Of a DNA stretch of 64,000 bases, positions 48,268 through 59,144 are shown piece after piece (the first letter of the stretch is position 1; every line of letters begins with the position of its first letter). A program made the position numbers and the translations under genes. The notes under the pieces were generated by a model. That model had not been told where the DNA came from and searched no databases. It was given only the letters and a program-made list of their open reading frames with translations. Source of the DNA: Occallatibacter savannae (lineage in GTDB: Bacteria; Acidobacteriota; Terriglobia; Terriglobales; Acidobacteriaceae); assembly GCF_003131205.1 (NCBI RefSeq), contig NZ_QFFY01000003.1:310001-374000 (forward strand). The letters run 5' to 3'.

Positions 48268-49005
48268 ATGCTATATTGTACTTTCACACTTTATGAAAAG
48301 AAAAGACTCAGACCCACTTCTCTTTTTGACATGTCGGATGGATACACGCTTGAGAGCTTTGTCAGGACTCTCAATACCGATTTCTCCTTGCCAGCTGAAA
48401 TGAAAAAACGAAGTCCCGATGCTGATTGGGTCGACTATAACCGAGCAAGAGACCAGCTTCGGGAGTTTGTAGCGGCATGGTTAAGGTCAGGCCCGAACAC
48501 CATCAAATTGTTCGATGCCGACCCTTCGCTTAGAAGCGCTGCTTGGAATGCACAGGCGCATTTGATCCCGACCGCAACCGGCTTAGTCAGAGTCAGCATC
48601 GCGACAGTAGTGCAAGGCGCTGGCCCCCTGGATTTCAAAGCGATGGCAACGCGGCAGTTCCTCTACTTTCTCATCGATCCTGAAAACTATCGATTGGCAG
48701 GGCCTTGCGCAAATTGCGAACACTACTTCATCAATAACACTGAGCGAAGGCGAGTCTATTGCTCCGCCCGTTGTGGTCATCGGCTTTCATCTAAACTATT
48801 TAACGAGGATCGGCGGAAGAGAGACCGCAAAGATCGGCTTGCGCAAGTGGAGCGGGAGAGCCAGCTTTGGCTTAAGGATAAAACCCGTCTGACCTGGAGA
48901 GAATGGATAATTAACAAGACGACGCTCAAAAAAAACTGGCTCACTCGCGCTGTGAACAATGGAGAGATCAGTGAACCGATCAAAGGACGCAGAGTGATCG
49001 GGTAG
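48268..49005 (+). CDS. CGNR zinc-finger-like protein
   Basis: 245 residues. The C-terminal half has a CGNR-type zinc knuckle, CANCEHYFINNTERRRVYCSARCGHR, followed by a very basic region (FNEDRRKRDRKDRLAQ). The N-terminal half (about 30-140) looks like the ABATE-type domain that accompanies CGNR proteins. These are probably transcriptional regulators. The gene is divergent from the methyltransferase operon with a 57-bp intergenic region, so it could regulate it. GC content is lower than that of core genes. Confidence 0.78.
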   Translation: MLYCTFTLYEKKRLRPTSLFDMSDGYTLESFVRTLNTDFSLPAEMKKRSPDADWVDYNRARDQLREFVAAWLRSGPNTIKLFDADPSLRSAAWNAQAHLIPTATGLVRVSIATVVQGAGPLDFKAMATRQFLYFLIDPENYRLAGPCANCEHYFINNTERRRVYCSARCGHRLSSKLFNEDRRKRDRKDRLAQVERESQLWLKDKTRLTWREWIINKTTLKKNWLTRAVNNGEISEPIKGRRVIG

Positions 49006-49257
49006 ACAGGCCAATCGTGTGAGCGTACGGAGCGGCCCCGTTTTTGCTGTTCCGCGAGTTTGCTCGGATCGCGTTCCATAAGCCCGTTTACAGGTATTGA
49101 TCTGCCTTCGGGCGAGAATGAGTTGTCTCCACAGTTTGGGTAGTCAGTTCTCTTACGAGATGGCAGAGAGCATCTCCTCGTCGGCGCTGCGGAGGGATCC
49201 GGATCTTACGCATCCGGTTACGTAGAGTGACGAGTCACCTCACGGGTTTTCGTTACG

Positions 49258-49291
49258 AAAAAGAAGCCCTCTCCTGTTCAAAGAAGAGGGC
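49258..49291 (-). terminator. Rho-independent terminator after the secreted phosphoesterase
   Basis: On the minus strand GCCCTCT, loop TCTTTGAACAGG, AGAGGGC followed by TTCTTTTT, 24 bp downstream of the stop of the gene at 49315. The rest of the 49006-49314 gap contains no gene I can support. Confidence 0.8.
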
Positions 49292-49314
49292 CATAGGTTG
49301 CCTGGTGGCTCAGC

Positions 49315-52300
49315 TTAGTCGTCGAGATCAGCGTTGGCGGCTTTCTTGCGTCTGAAGTCGCTCGCTGGGCGGACCTTCTTCTCGCCGGGGTAGGGGACCT
49401 TGTAAGCCGTCATCTCGTACCAGACCATGTGATTGACGGTGTCGGTGTCCTCAACGTCTGGCTTGTGATAATTGCCGGCGAAAACCTGCGACTTCTTCTT
49501 CATCCAGCCAACCATCAACGCTTTGGCAGTCGGAGTCATGTTCGGATAAACAACTGGGCTAGACGAAGCTGTCGCGCCCGGAATGGCTGTTTCCGTGGGA
49601 GTTTGCGTGACCCCGTAGTTCAGCGGCACACCTGCGGGAACGTGCGCCCAGGGCAGGAAGTTCTTCACCGGCGGATTCTCGACGAAGAGGTCCTTCATCG
49701 GCGAAGCCACCAGATCGTTTTGATTCATCGGCGTGATCCCCAGAATCTGTTCGATCGTACGGGTCATGCTGACTTGTGTGTAGAAGGTGCTGTCTGCGAC
49801 GGCCTCAGTGCCAGTGCCGTCGGAGTTTACCTGCTGCTTGACGTAGGGGCTGATGACGTAACCCGGGCTGCGGTGACCGTCAACGTGATCGACGCCGTTC
49901 TGCGAGTCATCCTCTTCGACGAAGATCACCGAGTCCTTCCAGATCGGGCTGTGGCTGATGGCATCGACGAACCGGCCGAGAGCCAGGTCGTTGTCGGCCT
50001 GCATGGCTGCTGCGTTCGGCGGCCCACCCGTGTGATCCGAGCTGATCCACATGAACTCCAACTGCGGCACCTTTCCCGCAGCTACATCACGGTTGAAATC
50101 CTGTTGCCAGACGTCGAATCGGTATTGGTCGGGAATGTTCAAATCGAACTGCGGATAGTTCTGAACCGTCACCTTATACAGGTTCGGCAACGGCGTTGCA
50201 GAAGCGATGAAGTTGTAGTTGTAGAGCTGGCTCTCCTGGCCAGACTCGTAGGCCTGCACGTCGTTGTAGAAATCGATCCACAGTGGCTCGCAGCTGATGG
50301 AGTTCTTGAACGGAAGCGGAACCGTTCCTGCAACTGCGCCACCGGGCGAGGTGTAGGCGGTGTAGATGTTGTTGAGCTTGCAGCCAGGTACGTTGAAAGT
50401 GTTGTACTCGACGTACTCGCCATAGTTCTTGACGCTCACGCCGGCCTTCGCAGCGGCATCCCACAGGAAGCCCTTCGTCTGATAGGCAATCGCATCGCCG
50501 CCATTCGAGGGGTAGTCGCGCAGCCAGTCCGGCGACTGAACATCATCGGAGTATGGCGCCATCGCCTGAACAATCCAGTTGTGACCGTCCGCGGATTGGC
50601 GGCTGGGATCGTAGAAGTTATCCAGAAGCGGGAACCTCTTTACAAGTGCGTGCGCATTAGGCGTGACATGTGGATATTGCGTGAACGACGAGTTGTCGCC
50701 AAATGTCGCCAGCGAAGAGTCTCCATTTCCACCAACTACGTCGCCGAGGATCTGGTCGTAGGTGCGATTCTCACGGATGATCACGAAGACATGCTTGATC
50801 TTTGAGGGATCGCCGATTTTCCTCGGGATCACAACCGGCTTCGAATCCTTGTCGCCGCCCCCAGCTGATTCAATGTTCTCCCATAGATCCCAGTGATTAT
50901 TCACCTTTACCTGATGAGTCATCACGCCCAAGTCCGACGAGCTCGGAATGGGAACGATGCTGACAGTGCCTAGATCCTGGTGCGTGTTCAGACCAACTGC
51001 ACCATAGTATTTGCCCGTTGAGTTTGCTGTAGTGGGAGCGCCCGTTACCGTACCCTGGAAGGGGTTCGGGTTACCAGTCGTTCCCCATCCTTTGTCATTG
51101 GCGACGAGCAGCGAGCCATCGGCCGAGTCGAGCACGACTGAAGACGGCGCATAGCCCACCGGAATCATGCCTAGAACCGCGCTGCCGTTCCAGTTGTTGA
51201 GGTCGATCACCGCGATGGCATTGGCGTTGTACAGCGCAACATAGGCGATCTTCTTCGCAGCGTCCACGGCAATCGAGTTGGGACCCGCCCCGTATGCAGA
51301 ATTCTTTTCTCCGGGCAAGCTCAGAGGAAGTCCCAGGTCGATCTTGCCCTCTTGCGTGTTGGTGGCTGTGTCGATGACTGAGATACTGTCCTCATAGGCG
51401 TTGGCGACAAGCAGCTTTGTTCCGTACAAAGCCATTCCTGTGGGGTGGTAGCCGACACCAATGGTGCGCGTCACTTTCCAGTTCTCCGTATCGACTACGG
51501 AGATCGTGCCCTTATCCATGCTGCCTACGGGGTAATTGGCACGGACCGGGAAGCCATTGGAGTACTCCTGGAACGAGTTCTTGTTCGGCCTCCAACCGCC
51601 TTCGTTTGATACATAGGCGGTCTTGCCATCCGCAGAGAGCACGACGCTGTGCGGAATGTTCCCGACCGTGAGTTCTGCTCCTTCTTTGATGGAAGCAGCT
51701 GGAGCGGTGAGGTCGATCTTGGCCAGAGTATTATTGTTATCCAGCACGACGTAGCCGGTTTTGTTGTCAGGTGAGACCGCAATGCCCATGGGGTAGGATG
51801 TCGGAGCCTGATTGCCCCAAAGCGAAACGGAGTAGCCGCAGGGAATCTCGAAGCTGCCGTTGGTTCCTGGAGGGCTGCCCGAGGGCTTCTTCTTCGATTC
51901 ATCGTAGGGATAGCAGTTGGCATTCAGCAATTTGCCGTTGGCATCCACGTCTGGTGGTACCGAAACGGCGGCGTAGCTTGCAAGCGTTCCATCTGCCTGC
52001 GCGCTGGCAACGGCGACGTAAGACGGGCCGTAGCCGCCATCCTGGCTGAACAGCAAGTATTTGCCATCAGAGGTGTAGGTGATGCCCACGGAGCTACCAC
52101 CGGCGCCGACCTTCGGGGTAAAGTTCTGCAGCACGGCTCCTGTCTTAGTATTGAATACCGTCACAACCTGCGGCGCGCCCATCTGGAGGACTGCCGCCGT
52201 GTGATTCCCTGTCGGGTTGAGAGCAACAGCCTTTGCACGAGTCCGGATGCCGAGGTTGACGGTTGTGCCGGCAGGCGTAAGAATCACGCCGCTTCCTGCG

Positions 52301-52434
52301 ATGAAGCTTCCGTCTGGCTGGGGCCCGGCCTGATATGTCGGAAACTGCACGGATTGCCCGAGCGCCGAGACGCTCAGTCCAACCGCGAGAATGCCGAAAA
52401 ACAGGCGGCCTGCCTGGAGGTGATTGAGAGACAT
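49315..52434 (-). CDS. Secreted YncE-like beta-propeller / phosphoesterase fusion protein (copy 2)
   Basis: 1039 residues. Signal peptide MSLNHLQAGRLFFGILAVGLSVSALGQ. The propeller runs to about 540 (for example GKTAYVSNEGGW, KLLVANAYEDSISVIDTATN, AYVALYNANAIAVIDL). The phosphoesterase follows (HVFVIIRENRTYDQILGDV, FVEEDDSQNGVDHVDGHRSPGYVISPYV). It shares architecture with the protein at 14752-17601 but is longer. Located just downstream of a TonB receptor and two-component system in the same direction, so probably part of their regulon. Ends in its own terminator. Confidence 0.9.
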   Translation of the reverse strand: MSLNHLQAGRLFFGILAVGLSVSALGQSVQFPTYQAGPQPDGSFIAGSGVILTPAGTTVNLGIRTRAKAVALNPTGNHTAAVLQMGAPQVVTVFNTKTGAVLQNFTPKVGAGGSSVGITYTSDGKYLLFSQDGGYGPSYVAVASAQADGTLASYAAVSVPPDVDANGKLLNANCYPYDESKKKPSGSPPGTNGSFEIPCGYSVSLWGNQAPTSYPMGIAVSPDNKTGYVVLDNNNTLAKIDLTAPAASIKEGAELTVGNIPHSVVLSADGKTAYVSNEGGWRPNKNSFQEYSNGFPVRANYPVGSMDKGTISVVDTENWKVTRTIGVGYHPTGMALYGTKLLVANAYEDSISVIDTATNTQEGKIDLGLPLSLPGEKNSAYGAGPNSIAVDAAKKIAYVALYNANAIAVIDLNNWNGSAVLGMIPVGYAPSSVVLDSADGSLLVANDKGWGTTGNPNPFQGTVTGAPTTANSTGKYYGAVGLNTHQDLGTVSIVPIPSSSDLGVMTHQVKVNNHWDLWENIESAGGGDKDSKPVVIPRKIGDPSKIKHVFVIIRENRTYDQILGDVVGGNGDSSLATFGDNSSFTQYPHVTPNAHALVKRFPLLDNFYDPSRQSADGHNWIVQAMAPYSDDVQSPDWLRDYPSNGGDAIAYQTKGFLWDAAAKAGVSVKNYGEYVEYNTFNVPGCKLNNIYTAYTSPGGAVAGTVPLPFKNSISCEPLWIDFYNDVQAYESGQESQLYNYNFIASATPLPNLYKVTVQNYPQFDLNIPDQYRFDVWQQDFNRDVAAGKVPQLEFMWISSDHTGGPPNAAAMQADNDLALGRFVDAISHSPIWKDSVIFVEEDDSQNGVDHVDGHRSPGYVISPYVKQQVNSDGTGTEAVADSTFYTQVSMTRTIEQILGITPMNQNDLVASPMKDLFVENPPVKNFLPWAHVPAGVPLNYGVTQTPTETAIPGATASSSPVVYPNMTPTAKALMVGWMKKKSQVFAGNYHKPDVEDTDTVNHMVWYEMTAYKVPYPGEKKVRPASDFRRKKAANADLDD

Positions 52435-52710
52435 AACCTTCTCCTTGAATTAGTGTTTTTACTGCGTGAGGGAACGCAACCAGCCACAAACGAACTGGAG
52501 ATTGCTCGGGATCGCGGGGAATGAGAACTCATAGAAGGTTTTGGACGATGCTGCGAAATTCAGAAAAATAGGAATTGCCCGTGCGAGTTCGACAAACGAA
52601 CGTTGAGCCAGGGTGCTCGAATCGCGTGCGGGGAACTGGCCCGGTCCGAACCCTCCTGAAGCCTAGCGACCGAGGAATGACACCCCGATGGCGGGAAGAT
52701 TACGTTTTTG

Positions 52711-54138
52711 TCATCGCTTTGCAGGCGCGTTAAAAACAAGACTGACGGTCGTGCCCCGGCCAACATTGCTCGTGATTTCGGCACTACCGGCGTGCAGAAG
52801 CATGATGCTTTGAACGATGGACAGCCCCAGCCCGGTGCCGCCGGAGGCGTGCGATCGAGATGGATCGACGCGGAAGAATCGATCGAACACTTTGGGTAAA
52901 GCCGCGGCCGGGATGCCGGCTCCCGTATCGCTGACGTCAATGCAGACCTTTTCTTCGTGAACGTACGCAGCAAGCGTGATCGAACCACCCCTGGGCGTAT
53001 GCGCAATTGCATTTGAGACGAGGTTGCTGATCGCTCTGAGCATTAAAGCCCGGTCCATACTGGCGATGATCTGATCGCTCTCTTCTCGCGTGGAGAGACT
53101 CACCCCGGCATCAGCAGCCGGCGCTTCGTAGTAGTCGCGAACCGTGTTTAACAGGTGACAGAGGTTGACATCTTCTCGACGCAACTCGGTCAGAGGTCTC
53201 TCAGCGCGCGCGAGGAACAGGAGGTCGCCGATGAGATCGGACAGACGGACTGTCTCTTCCAGTGACGACTCCAGCACGCCCCGGTACTCTTCCACGGTGC
53301 GGGCTCGTGCGAGCGCTACCTCCGCTTCGCCCCGTATGTTATTTACAGGCGTCCGCAGATCGTGCGCGATGTCGGCGGAGAACTGGGAGATTCGCTCGAA
53401 GGACTCTTTCAGGCGGTCGAGCATCTGGTTGAATGTCCCTGCCAGCGATGCGAGCTCGGAGGGGTAGCCTTCGGGCCGTAGACGCTCCCGGAGATTGGTG
53501 GAGGTGATCTTTCGAACGGTCGCCGCAATCTCCTCCACTGGCTGGATTCCATGACGCGCGATCTTGTATCCAGCCAGTGGAAAGAGAATCGACGTAACCA
53601 TCAGGCTGACGGAAAACCACATCCGATAACGGGCAAGCAGCCCTTCCGACTGCGAGATATCGATTGCGATCTCGATCTTATCGATTTGATTCGGCGGATT
53701 ACCGACGGCCGCATTTGCGCACGAGATTCGAAAAATCCTGCCACTCATGCCAGTTAATGTTGTAGATCTGTCGACGTTGCCGTGCGCGCAGCCTGAAAAT
53801 TGCGTAATATCCAGCTGCTTGTTCATATCCGGCGTCGTCAGGATCGGTGATCCATGCTGATCGAGAAGGCGTATATAGAACTGCTCGTACCTTCTTGCAG
53901 CCGATTCAAGCTCGATCTCTTCGCGCAAAGCTTCGTCATCGTTGGGACGCTCTCGGAGCATCGTTCGGAGCACGTTGATCTTATCCGCAAGGAAGAGCTC
54001 GTTGCTTCTGTCCAGCTCCGAGCGCAGAAGAAGGTAGAGGCTGACCGTAATGAGGATGACGAGCAGCAGGCCCGCCAGCGAATACGCAGCCGCCAGGCGA
54101 AAAGCTAGTGTCGTTCGCAACTGTCGCCCGGAGGGCAT
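52711..54138 (-). CDS. Sensor histidine kinase, heavy-metal/CusS type
   Basis: 475 residues from ATG 54138. Topology: TM helix (about 15-35, YSLAGLLLVILITVSLYLLL), periplasmic sensor domain, TM helix (about 170-190), HAMP, then the kinase: H box SADIAHDLRTPVNNIRG, N box NLVSNAIAHTP, G1 DTGAGIP, G2 GGTGLGLSI. All catalytic boxes are intact. The short periplasmic domain with Cys residues (FSGCAH, RISCANA) may bind metal or sense redox. It starts one base after the stop of the response-regulator gene, making a two-component pair. Confidence 0.93.
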   Translation of the reverse strand: MPSGRQLRTTLAFRLAAAYSLAGLLLVILITVSLYLLLRSELDRSNELFLADKINVLRTMLRERPNDDEALREEIELESAARRYEQFYIRLLDQHGSPILTTPDMNKQLDITQFSGCAHGNVDRSTTLTGMSGRIFRISCANAAVGNPPNQIDKIEIAIDISQSEGLLARYRMWFSVSLMVTSILFPLAGYKIARHGIQPVEEIAATVRKITSTNLRERLRPEGYPSELASLAGTFNQMLDRLKESFERISQFSADIAHDLRTPVNNIRGEAEVALARARTVEEYRGVLESSLEETVRLSDLIGDLLFLARAERPLTELRREDVNLCHLLNTVRDYYEAPAADAGVSLSTREESDQIIASMDRALMLRAISNLVSNAIAHTPRGGSITLAAYVHEEKVCIDVSDTGAGIPAAALPKVFDRFFRVDPSRSHASGGTGLGLSIVQSIMLLHAGSAEITSNVGRGTTVSLVFNAPAKR

Positions 54139-54139
54139 G

Positions 54140-54814
54140 CTACGATTCGCACTCAAGGACGTAGCCGGCACCTCGCACGGTTTGGATCAGCTTGACTGAA
54201 AACGGATCGTCAACTTTGCTGCGAAGCCGGCGCACGTTAACGTCGACTACGTTGGTTTCGCTGTCGAAATTCATGTCCCACACGGCTTCGGCAATCAGCG
54301 TCCTTGACAGCACTTCGCCTGCCCTGCGTGCTAGAAGGCTGAGCAGAAGGAATTCCTTAGAGGTGAGGTCAAGCTTGTGGCCGGCTCGCTTGGCACGTTG
54401 CCGGAGGAGATCAATCTCGAGGTCCGCCAAGCGAATGGTTTCCTGCGCGCGCGGGACCGAACGTCTGAGCAGCGAGCGAACCCGCGCCAAAAGTTCAGAG
54501 AAAGCGAACGGCTTCACGAGGTAATCGTCAGCACCGAGTTCAAACCCGTGCACGCGCTCATGCACCGCGTCACGCGCCGTGAGCATTAGCACCAGCGTCT
54601 TCTTCCCCGTACTACGCAGTCGGCCGAGTACCTGCCATCCATTCAGTCGAGGCAGCATGACGTCCAGGACCATCAGGTCAAAATCGACCTCTCCTGCCAT
54701 ATGCAAGCCCTCAAGACCATCAGCGGCGACATCAACCACAAAGCCCGCTTCACTCAGCCCCTTCTTTAGGAACCTTGCCGTTTTGCCTTCGTCCTCAACA
54801 ACAAGAATCTTCAT
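54140..54814 (-). CDS. OmpR-family response regulator (CusR/CopR type)
   Basis: 224 residues. Receiver domain [20 protein letters not shown] with phospho-acceptor Asp51 (LMVLDVMLP), Thr in LMLTARD, and Lys in DYLVKPF. The C-terminal winged helix ([40 protein letters not shown]) ends RGAGYVLE. Start MKILVVED is standard. It lies 11 bp after the stop of the TonB receptor gene and directly before the sensor kinase. Confidence 0.96.
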   Translation of the reverse strand: MKILVVEDEGKTARFLKKGLSEAGFVVDVAADGLEGLHMAGEVDFDLMVLDVMLPRLNGWQVLGRLRSTGKKTLVLMLTARDAVHERVHGFELGADDYLVKPFAFSELLARVRSLLRRSVPRAQETIRLADLEIDLLRQRAKRAGHKLDLTSKEFLLLSLLARRAGEVLSRTLIAEAVWDMNFDSETNVVDVNVRRLRSKVDDPFSVKLIQTVRGAGYVLECES

Positions 54815-54825
54815 AATGACAAGCC

Positions 54826-57800
54826 CTATAATTCAAGTCGCAATGCGAACTGTACCTCGCGTGGAGTTCCCGATCCCACTGGCGTCTGCGGCGACACGGT
54901 GTTCACTGTGTTGGTGATTGCGCCGAAGCCCGAGGCGCACCCCACAGTGTGTGACGTGGACACATTGCAGACCGGCTGCGGCTGGCCGAGTTGCGGATGA
55001 TTGAAGATGTTGTAGAACTCGGAACGAAACTCCAGCCTAGCGTGCTCGGAGAGCGATACCGATCGCATCACGCCGATGTCCACTTGCCAAGTGCCCGGCC
55101 CGTTAAGCAGGTCGCGCCGAGAGGTCCCGAACATTCCGGCGGGGCGAGCAAATGCAGCGGGGTTGATCCACTGCTTTGGGCTTCTTCCGCCCGCGGGAGT
55201 CAACGAGACGCCGGGAACCAGATCAGGGCGCTCTGCGCCGGACGCGCCATCCACCGCGGTGTAGCTGGCGGGTAGCAGCACATTCACGGGAAAGCCTGTG
55301 CGAGCAAGCGCGCTGGTAGACATTTCCCATCCGCCTGCCAGCGCGCTCGCGAACCCTAAGTGATTGAGCCAGGGCGTTCCGGGCCCAAACGGAAGCTGGT
55401 AAACCGCGTTCCCGTTAAAAACATGCCGCGCATCCCACGCACCGCTGGCGCGGTCGCATGATGGACACAGTGGATTCTCCGGGCTGATTTCATCGCCGTC
55501 ACCGCTGCCATTGGATCCGTTGTCGATCTCGTGTGAGTACATGTAATTTGCGGCAATCAGGAACCCATGCGAGAAATGCCGACGCAGAGAGGCGGACAGG
55601 CCGTGATAGGAACTTGCGCCACTCGATCCGCGCCATCCGATCGCCGGCGCAAAGGATGAGTACTGCGCCGAATTCGAGGCTGGATCGACCAGATTCACAA
55701 CGTTGGTCTCAAGCAAGTGAACACCATGGCTGCCAAGGTACGACATGGTTCCAACAATGTTCTCCGGAAGCTCTCTTTCAAGTGAGAAGCTCCACTGCTC
55801 CACATAGGCATCCTTCCGATTCCGCTGCTCGGCATTCGGCGACAAGCTTCCCGGCCCGAACCCGCAACGAACGCCTCCCGTGACAAATACCGGCCCGGGA
55901 CAATCGCTGCTGCTCGCAGCAACACCGTATGAGAGGGACGTGATTGCATTCGCAGTGGCCGAATACGAAGGCACTTCATTCTTCGCAGGCAGGTTCTGAT
56001 CGTCAAGCTGTCCGTCCTCGTGATACAGGCCGAACCCACCCCGCAGCACCGTCTTTCCGTCCTTGAATGGCGTCCACGCAAACGCCACCCTGGGATCCAC
56101 ATCGCCGAAGTTCTGCTCGCCGAAGCTGGCGCCAGCTCCACAAAAGCCCTTCGGACCGCACGTAGAGAAATCGAAGGGATTTGCCTTCCCGTGTGCTTCA
56201 TCGAAGAGCCCGAAGATGCTGTACCGTAGTCCCAGATTAAGGACGAGATCAGGCCGCCACTTGAACTCATCCTGCACAAAGAAGAAGTAGTCGCTCTTGC
56301 GCAAGTCGTTGATGGGAAGCGCGCCGGTAAGGCTTGCCTTTTTCACATTGTTTGCAGCTAAATCTTCCACAGATGAAAATGTGAGTTTGCCATGCTCACC
56401 GTATTCCTGATTCATCTGAATGTACCGGACCTCTGCGCCGGCTTTCACCGTATGTCGATCGTGGACCCAGGTCTGGTTGTCGGTCAGTGAGAAAGAATTC
56501 CCCACGTAGATACTGGTGTATCGGTAGTTTTCCGTTACAAAGCCCGGTCCGGGACCGCCGGAGATGGCTACTTGATAGAGAATGCCAGAGTCGCTGTAGT
56601 TGTACTGGTTGCTTGTCGAGCGATTGAACCCAACATGAAGGTCGTTCACAAGGGTCGGGCTGAATACGTGCAAAAGCCCAAGGGCGCCGTTGACTGGAGT
56701 GGAAACTTTCTGCTGCAGGTCAGTAGCTGCCGCTGATAGCGGTTGCGTGTTAACGGACCGATCGTAGTTGAAGCGAGCGAAGCCGGTCGTCCTCGACGAA
56801 AAGTGCTGATCCAGCCGCAGCATTACGGAGCTCTCGTTCACCACTTGCGTGCACTCACACGTCAGCAGGTCGTAGTCCATATAGTGCGGATCGCCGGGAT
56901 CTGTTGCCGGCGTCCATGGAGTCAGCACAGTCTTCCGGCCAGCTCTGGGAAAGCCGTGCATGATGGCGAAGACGGGCGACGCCGCAGGAACAGAAGCAAT
57001 CAGCGAAGGACTCGGTACGTCCCCGCTCACCGGGAAACCCCAGTTCTGCCGGTACGCCTCAGAAGCGACGAAAAAGAAAGTCTTTCCCTTCACAATCGGG
57101 CCGCCAAGCGCTCCGCCGAATTGGTTCAACCTCAACGGCTGCTGCGAAACACCATTCGATGCCCACCGTGGCAGGGGCGCATCGAACAGATTGTTCCGCA
57201 GGTATTCGAAGAGCCTTCCATGGAAAGTGTTGGTGCCCGAGAGTGAGCTTACGTTCAGTTGCGCGCCGCCCGTCTGGCCTTCCTCCGCAGTGGACATAAG
57301 CGAGTCCACCCTGAACTCAGAAATCGCGTCCAGAGGAATGGCGAGCCGAACCCACTGGCGCTGCGTCTGATTCACGATGTTCGTCGCGTCAACACCATCG
57401 AGCGTGAAATTGCTGTCATCGAGGCCACGTCCGGCAAAGCGGACTGTCCGCTGGTTACTCCCGCCTGTATCGATCGCACCCGGAACGAAAGCGGTCAGGG
57501 CCGACCAGTCGCGTCCATTCAGGGGAAGCGCTTCAGATTGCGTCTTCTCGATCAGTCCAGTCACTGCGCTCGTGCTCCGGTCCATGAGAAAGGACGCGGA
57601 TAATACTTCGATCTGGTCTTCTCCGCCCGCGACGCTTAGTGTGGCATCCAGCGTGCGCGTTCTTCCAATTACCTGCTCCACCGCAAGGATCTCTGCCTCC
57701 TTAAAGCCCGGGCGCCTGAAATGAACCGTGTAGAGCCCGATGGGCAGTTGGGGAATGCTGTAACTGCCCAAAGCGTCCGAAATGCTCTCCCGCCGCAGTC

Positions 57801-58011
57801 CCGTGTCGTTCTCAACTGCGATGACTTTCGCCATAGGCAATTGTCTGCCCGATGAGTCCATTACTGTGCCAGTCAATCCGCTGCTGTCCCCCTGAGCAGA
57901 GGAGATAGCCGATGCGATGACGGCTAGACAGAATGCGGCGAGTCTTCGAGTAGAGCAATTTACCTTACGGCGAACGGAGCCGCCGTAAATGCAGACCTGC
58001 GCAAAGAACAT
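54826..58011 (-). CDS. TonB-dependent receptor with carboxypeptidase-regulatory N-domain
   Basis: 1061 residues. N-terminal signal region ([23 protein letters not shown]), a carboxypeptidase regulatory-like domain (about 45-125: [48 protein letters not shown]), a plug ([47 protein letters not shown]), and an outer-membrane barrel ending [11 protein letters not shown], with hydrophobic last residue. Oar-type. The transcription order receptor, regulator, kinase, and then secreted phosphoesterase suggests that the two-component system controls uptake and processing of a phosphorylated or metal-bound substrate. That substrate is not identified. Confidence 0.9.
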   Translation of the reverse strand: MFFAQVCIYGGSVRRKVNCSTRRLAAFCLAVIASAISSAQGDSSGLTGTVMDSSGRQLPMAKVIAVENDTGLRRESISDALGSYSIPQLPIGLYTVHFRRPGFKEAEILAVEQVIGRTRTLDATLSVAGGEDQIEVLSASFLMDRSTSAVTGLIEKTQSEALPLNGRDWSALTAFVPGAIDTGGSNQRTVRFAGRGLDDSNFTLDGVDATNIVNQTQRQWVRLAIPLDAISEFRVDSLMSTAEEGQTGGAQLNVSSLSGTNTFHGRLFEYLRNNLFDAPLPRWASNGVSQQPLRLNQFGGALGGPIVKGKTFFFVASEAYRQNWGFPVSGDVPSPSLIASVPAASPVFAIMHGFPRAGRKTVLTPWTPATDPGDPHYMDYDLLTCECTQVVNESSVMLRLDQHFSSRTTGFARFNYDRSVNTQPLSAAATDLQQKVSTPVNGALGLLHVFSPTLVNDLHVGFNRSTSNQYNYSDSGILYQVAISGGPGPGFVTENYRYTSIYVGNSFSLTDNQTWVHDRHTVKAGAEVRYIQMNQEYGEHGKLTFSSVEDLAANNVKKASLTGALPINDLRKSDYFFFVQDEFKWRPDLVLNLGLRYSIFGLFDEAHGKANPFDFSTCGPKGFCGAGASFGEQNFGDVDPRVAFAWTPFKDGKTVLRGGFGLYHEDGQLDDQNLPAKNEVPSYSATANAITSLSYGVAASSSDCPGPVFVTGGVRCGFGPGSLSPNAEQRNRKDAYVEQWSFSLERELPENIVGTMSYLGSHGVHLLETNVVNLVDPASNSAQYSSFAPAIGWRGSSGASSYHGLSASLRRHFSHGFLIAANYMYSHEIDNGSNGSGDGDEISPENPLCPSCDRASGAWDARHVFNGNAVYQLPFGPGTPWLNHLGFASALAGGWEMSTSALARTGFPVNVLLPASYTAVDGASGAERPDLVPGVSLTPAGGRSPKQWINPAAFARPAGMFGTSRRDLLNGPGTWQVDIGVMRSVSLSEHARLEFRSEFYNIFNHPQLGQPQPVCNVSTSHTVGCASGFGAITNTVNTVSPQTPVGSGTPREVQFALRLEL

Positions 58012-58934
58012 TCGTCCTCCAGGGAGAAGGTCTTACAGGCTTCAGGTTGTTGGCTGAGTTCTGCTGTCGCGACTTGCCTTCGCGCAGCGCTTATGTGCGG
58101 ATTGAGTCCAGTCAGGGCTACGTTCTGCCTTGGGGTAACCGTCTGCCACGCTCGATGACAATCCTGCAATCTACACCTCGCCGAACGCATGACAGCCAGA
58201 TGAACAGCCTGTCAAAAGTTGGCCGACTTTGATTGAACGAAGGTCGTGCGACAGTAATCTATGTTGAAACAGCACAGTTCAATCGTGCGAAGAGGGACTT
58301 GTTCCGTGGACATGCGCGTCGCCATGACAAGCCCCATTGAAGAGGGATCGCCGAATCCATATCACGACATTCTTGGCAAGCGTGTTTTCTTTCTCCGACT
58401 AGGGAGGACCCTAGCTGGAGCGACGGGGATCGGAGCGCAAGCTTCCAAAGCCCGCAACGATTTCCTGGCTCCTGTAAATGAGTTCTGCGGTCCTGCTAAT
58501 TCGCTCGCGGGTTGAGGCTATGCAATCTCAAATCCCCGGCCGGTTGGGCAGCGCACAGGGCGAGCCGCTCACGGGATATACGGAGGACATCCGAAGAGTT
58601 GCGGAGGCCGCTTCCGGTGAAACCAGCCGCAGAGCGGATTGTACGCTCGAATCAGAGCGGATGCTGCCCACTGGAACACTTGGGTTGGAAAGTGCGCAAC
58701 GGCGGGAGCAGCATCCGGCATCGCCCGCCTGGAGGTCGATAGGCGGGCATCTCTTCGCTCTTCAAGTGAAAAGGACAGTAGCACCGGACATGCGCGCATG
58801 GTAACTAGGTATCTTTGCCCAGCGATTGTGGTCCCAGAAACAAACGGCCCGGTTATCTTAAACCGGGCCAAGCGAAAGGATTGATGCTATGCGCTTGTTC
58901 CATATTGCACAACGCAGGTTAACAGCGTGTGACT
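58012..58934. other. Long intergenic region upstream of TonB receptor
   Basis: About 920 bp. Short reading frames in both directions exist but have no recognisable protein, so none is annotated. The promoter of the minus-strand receptor should lie in the first 200 bp. A stable hairpin is present near 58846. Composition is mixed and could include remnants. Confidence 0.4.
58846..58869 (-). terminator. Perfect hairpin, possible terminator
   Basis: GGCCCGGTT pairs with AACCGGGCC (9-bp perfect stem, 6-nt loop). On the minus strand it is followed by GTTTGTTTC, a weak T tract, and lies 66 bp beyond the stop of the small minus-strand gene 58935-59144, so it probably ends that transcript. Confidence 0.55.
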
Positions 58935-59144
58935 TTACGCCACTCGCAGCGGAAATCGGACCGGTTGAGCTGGGCTACATGATGCGGTCTCGTTGTGCGC
59001 TTCTTGAATCTGGCGCACGAGGATAGCCCGCAGCTTGCTGGCGTACTCCGCGTCTAGTCCCAAGTGCTCGTATTCATCCAAAACGTCAAGGGCGTATCGG
59101 AGATCCCCCGCGTAATCGGCGCAATTCAATGTGTAAGTAGGCAT
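58935..59144 (-). CDS. Small hypothetical protein
   Basis: 69 residues starting MPTYTLNCADYAGDLRYAL, with GGTGA upstream of the ATG. It is predicted mainly helical (DYAGDLRYALDVLDEYEHLGLDAEYASKLRAILVRQIQEAH). No family recognised. The hairpin downstream supports it being a real transcript. Confidence 0.5.
   Translation of the reverse strand: MPTYTLNCADYAGDLRYALDVLDEYEHLGLDAEYASKLRAILVRQIQEAHNETASCSPAQPVRFPLRVA

Noticed and set aside
58478-58871. Two opposite open frames of about 100 codons each in the gap right of the TonB receptor
   Set aside because: Neither has a convincing ribosome-binding site or family pattern, and one runs through the hairpin at 58846.
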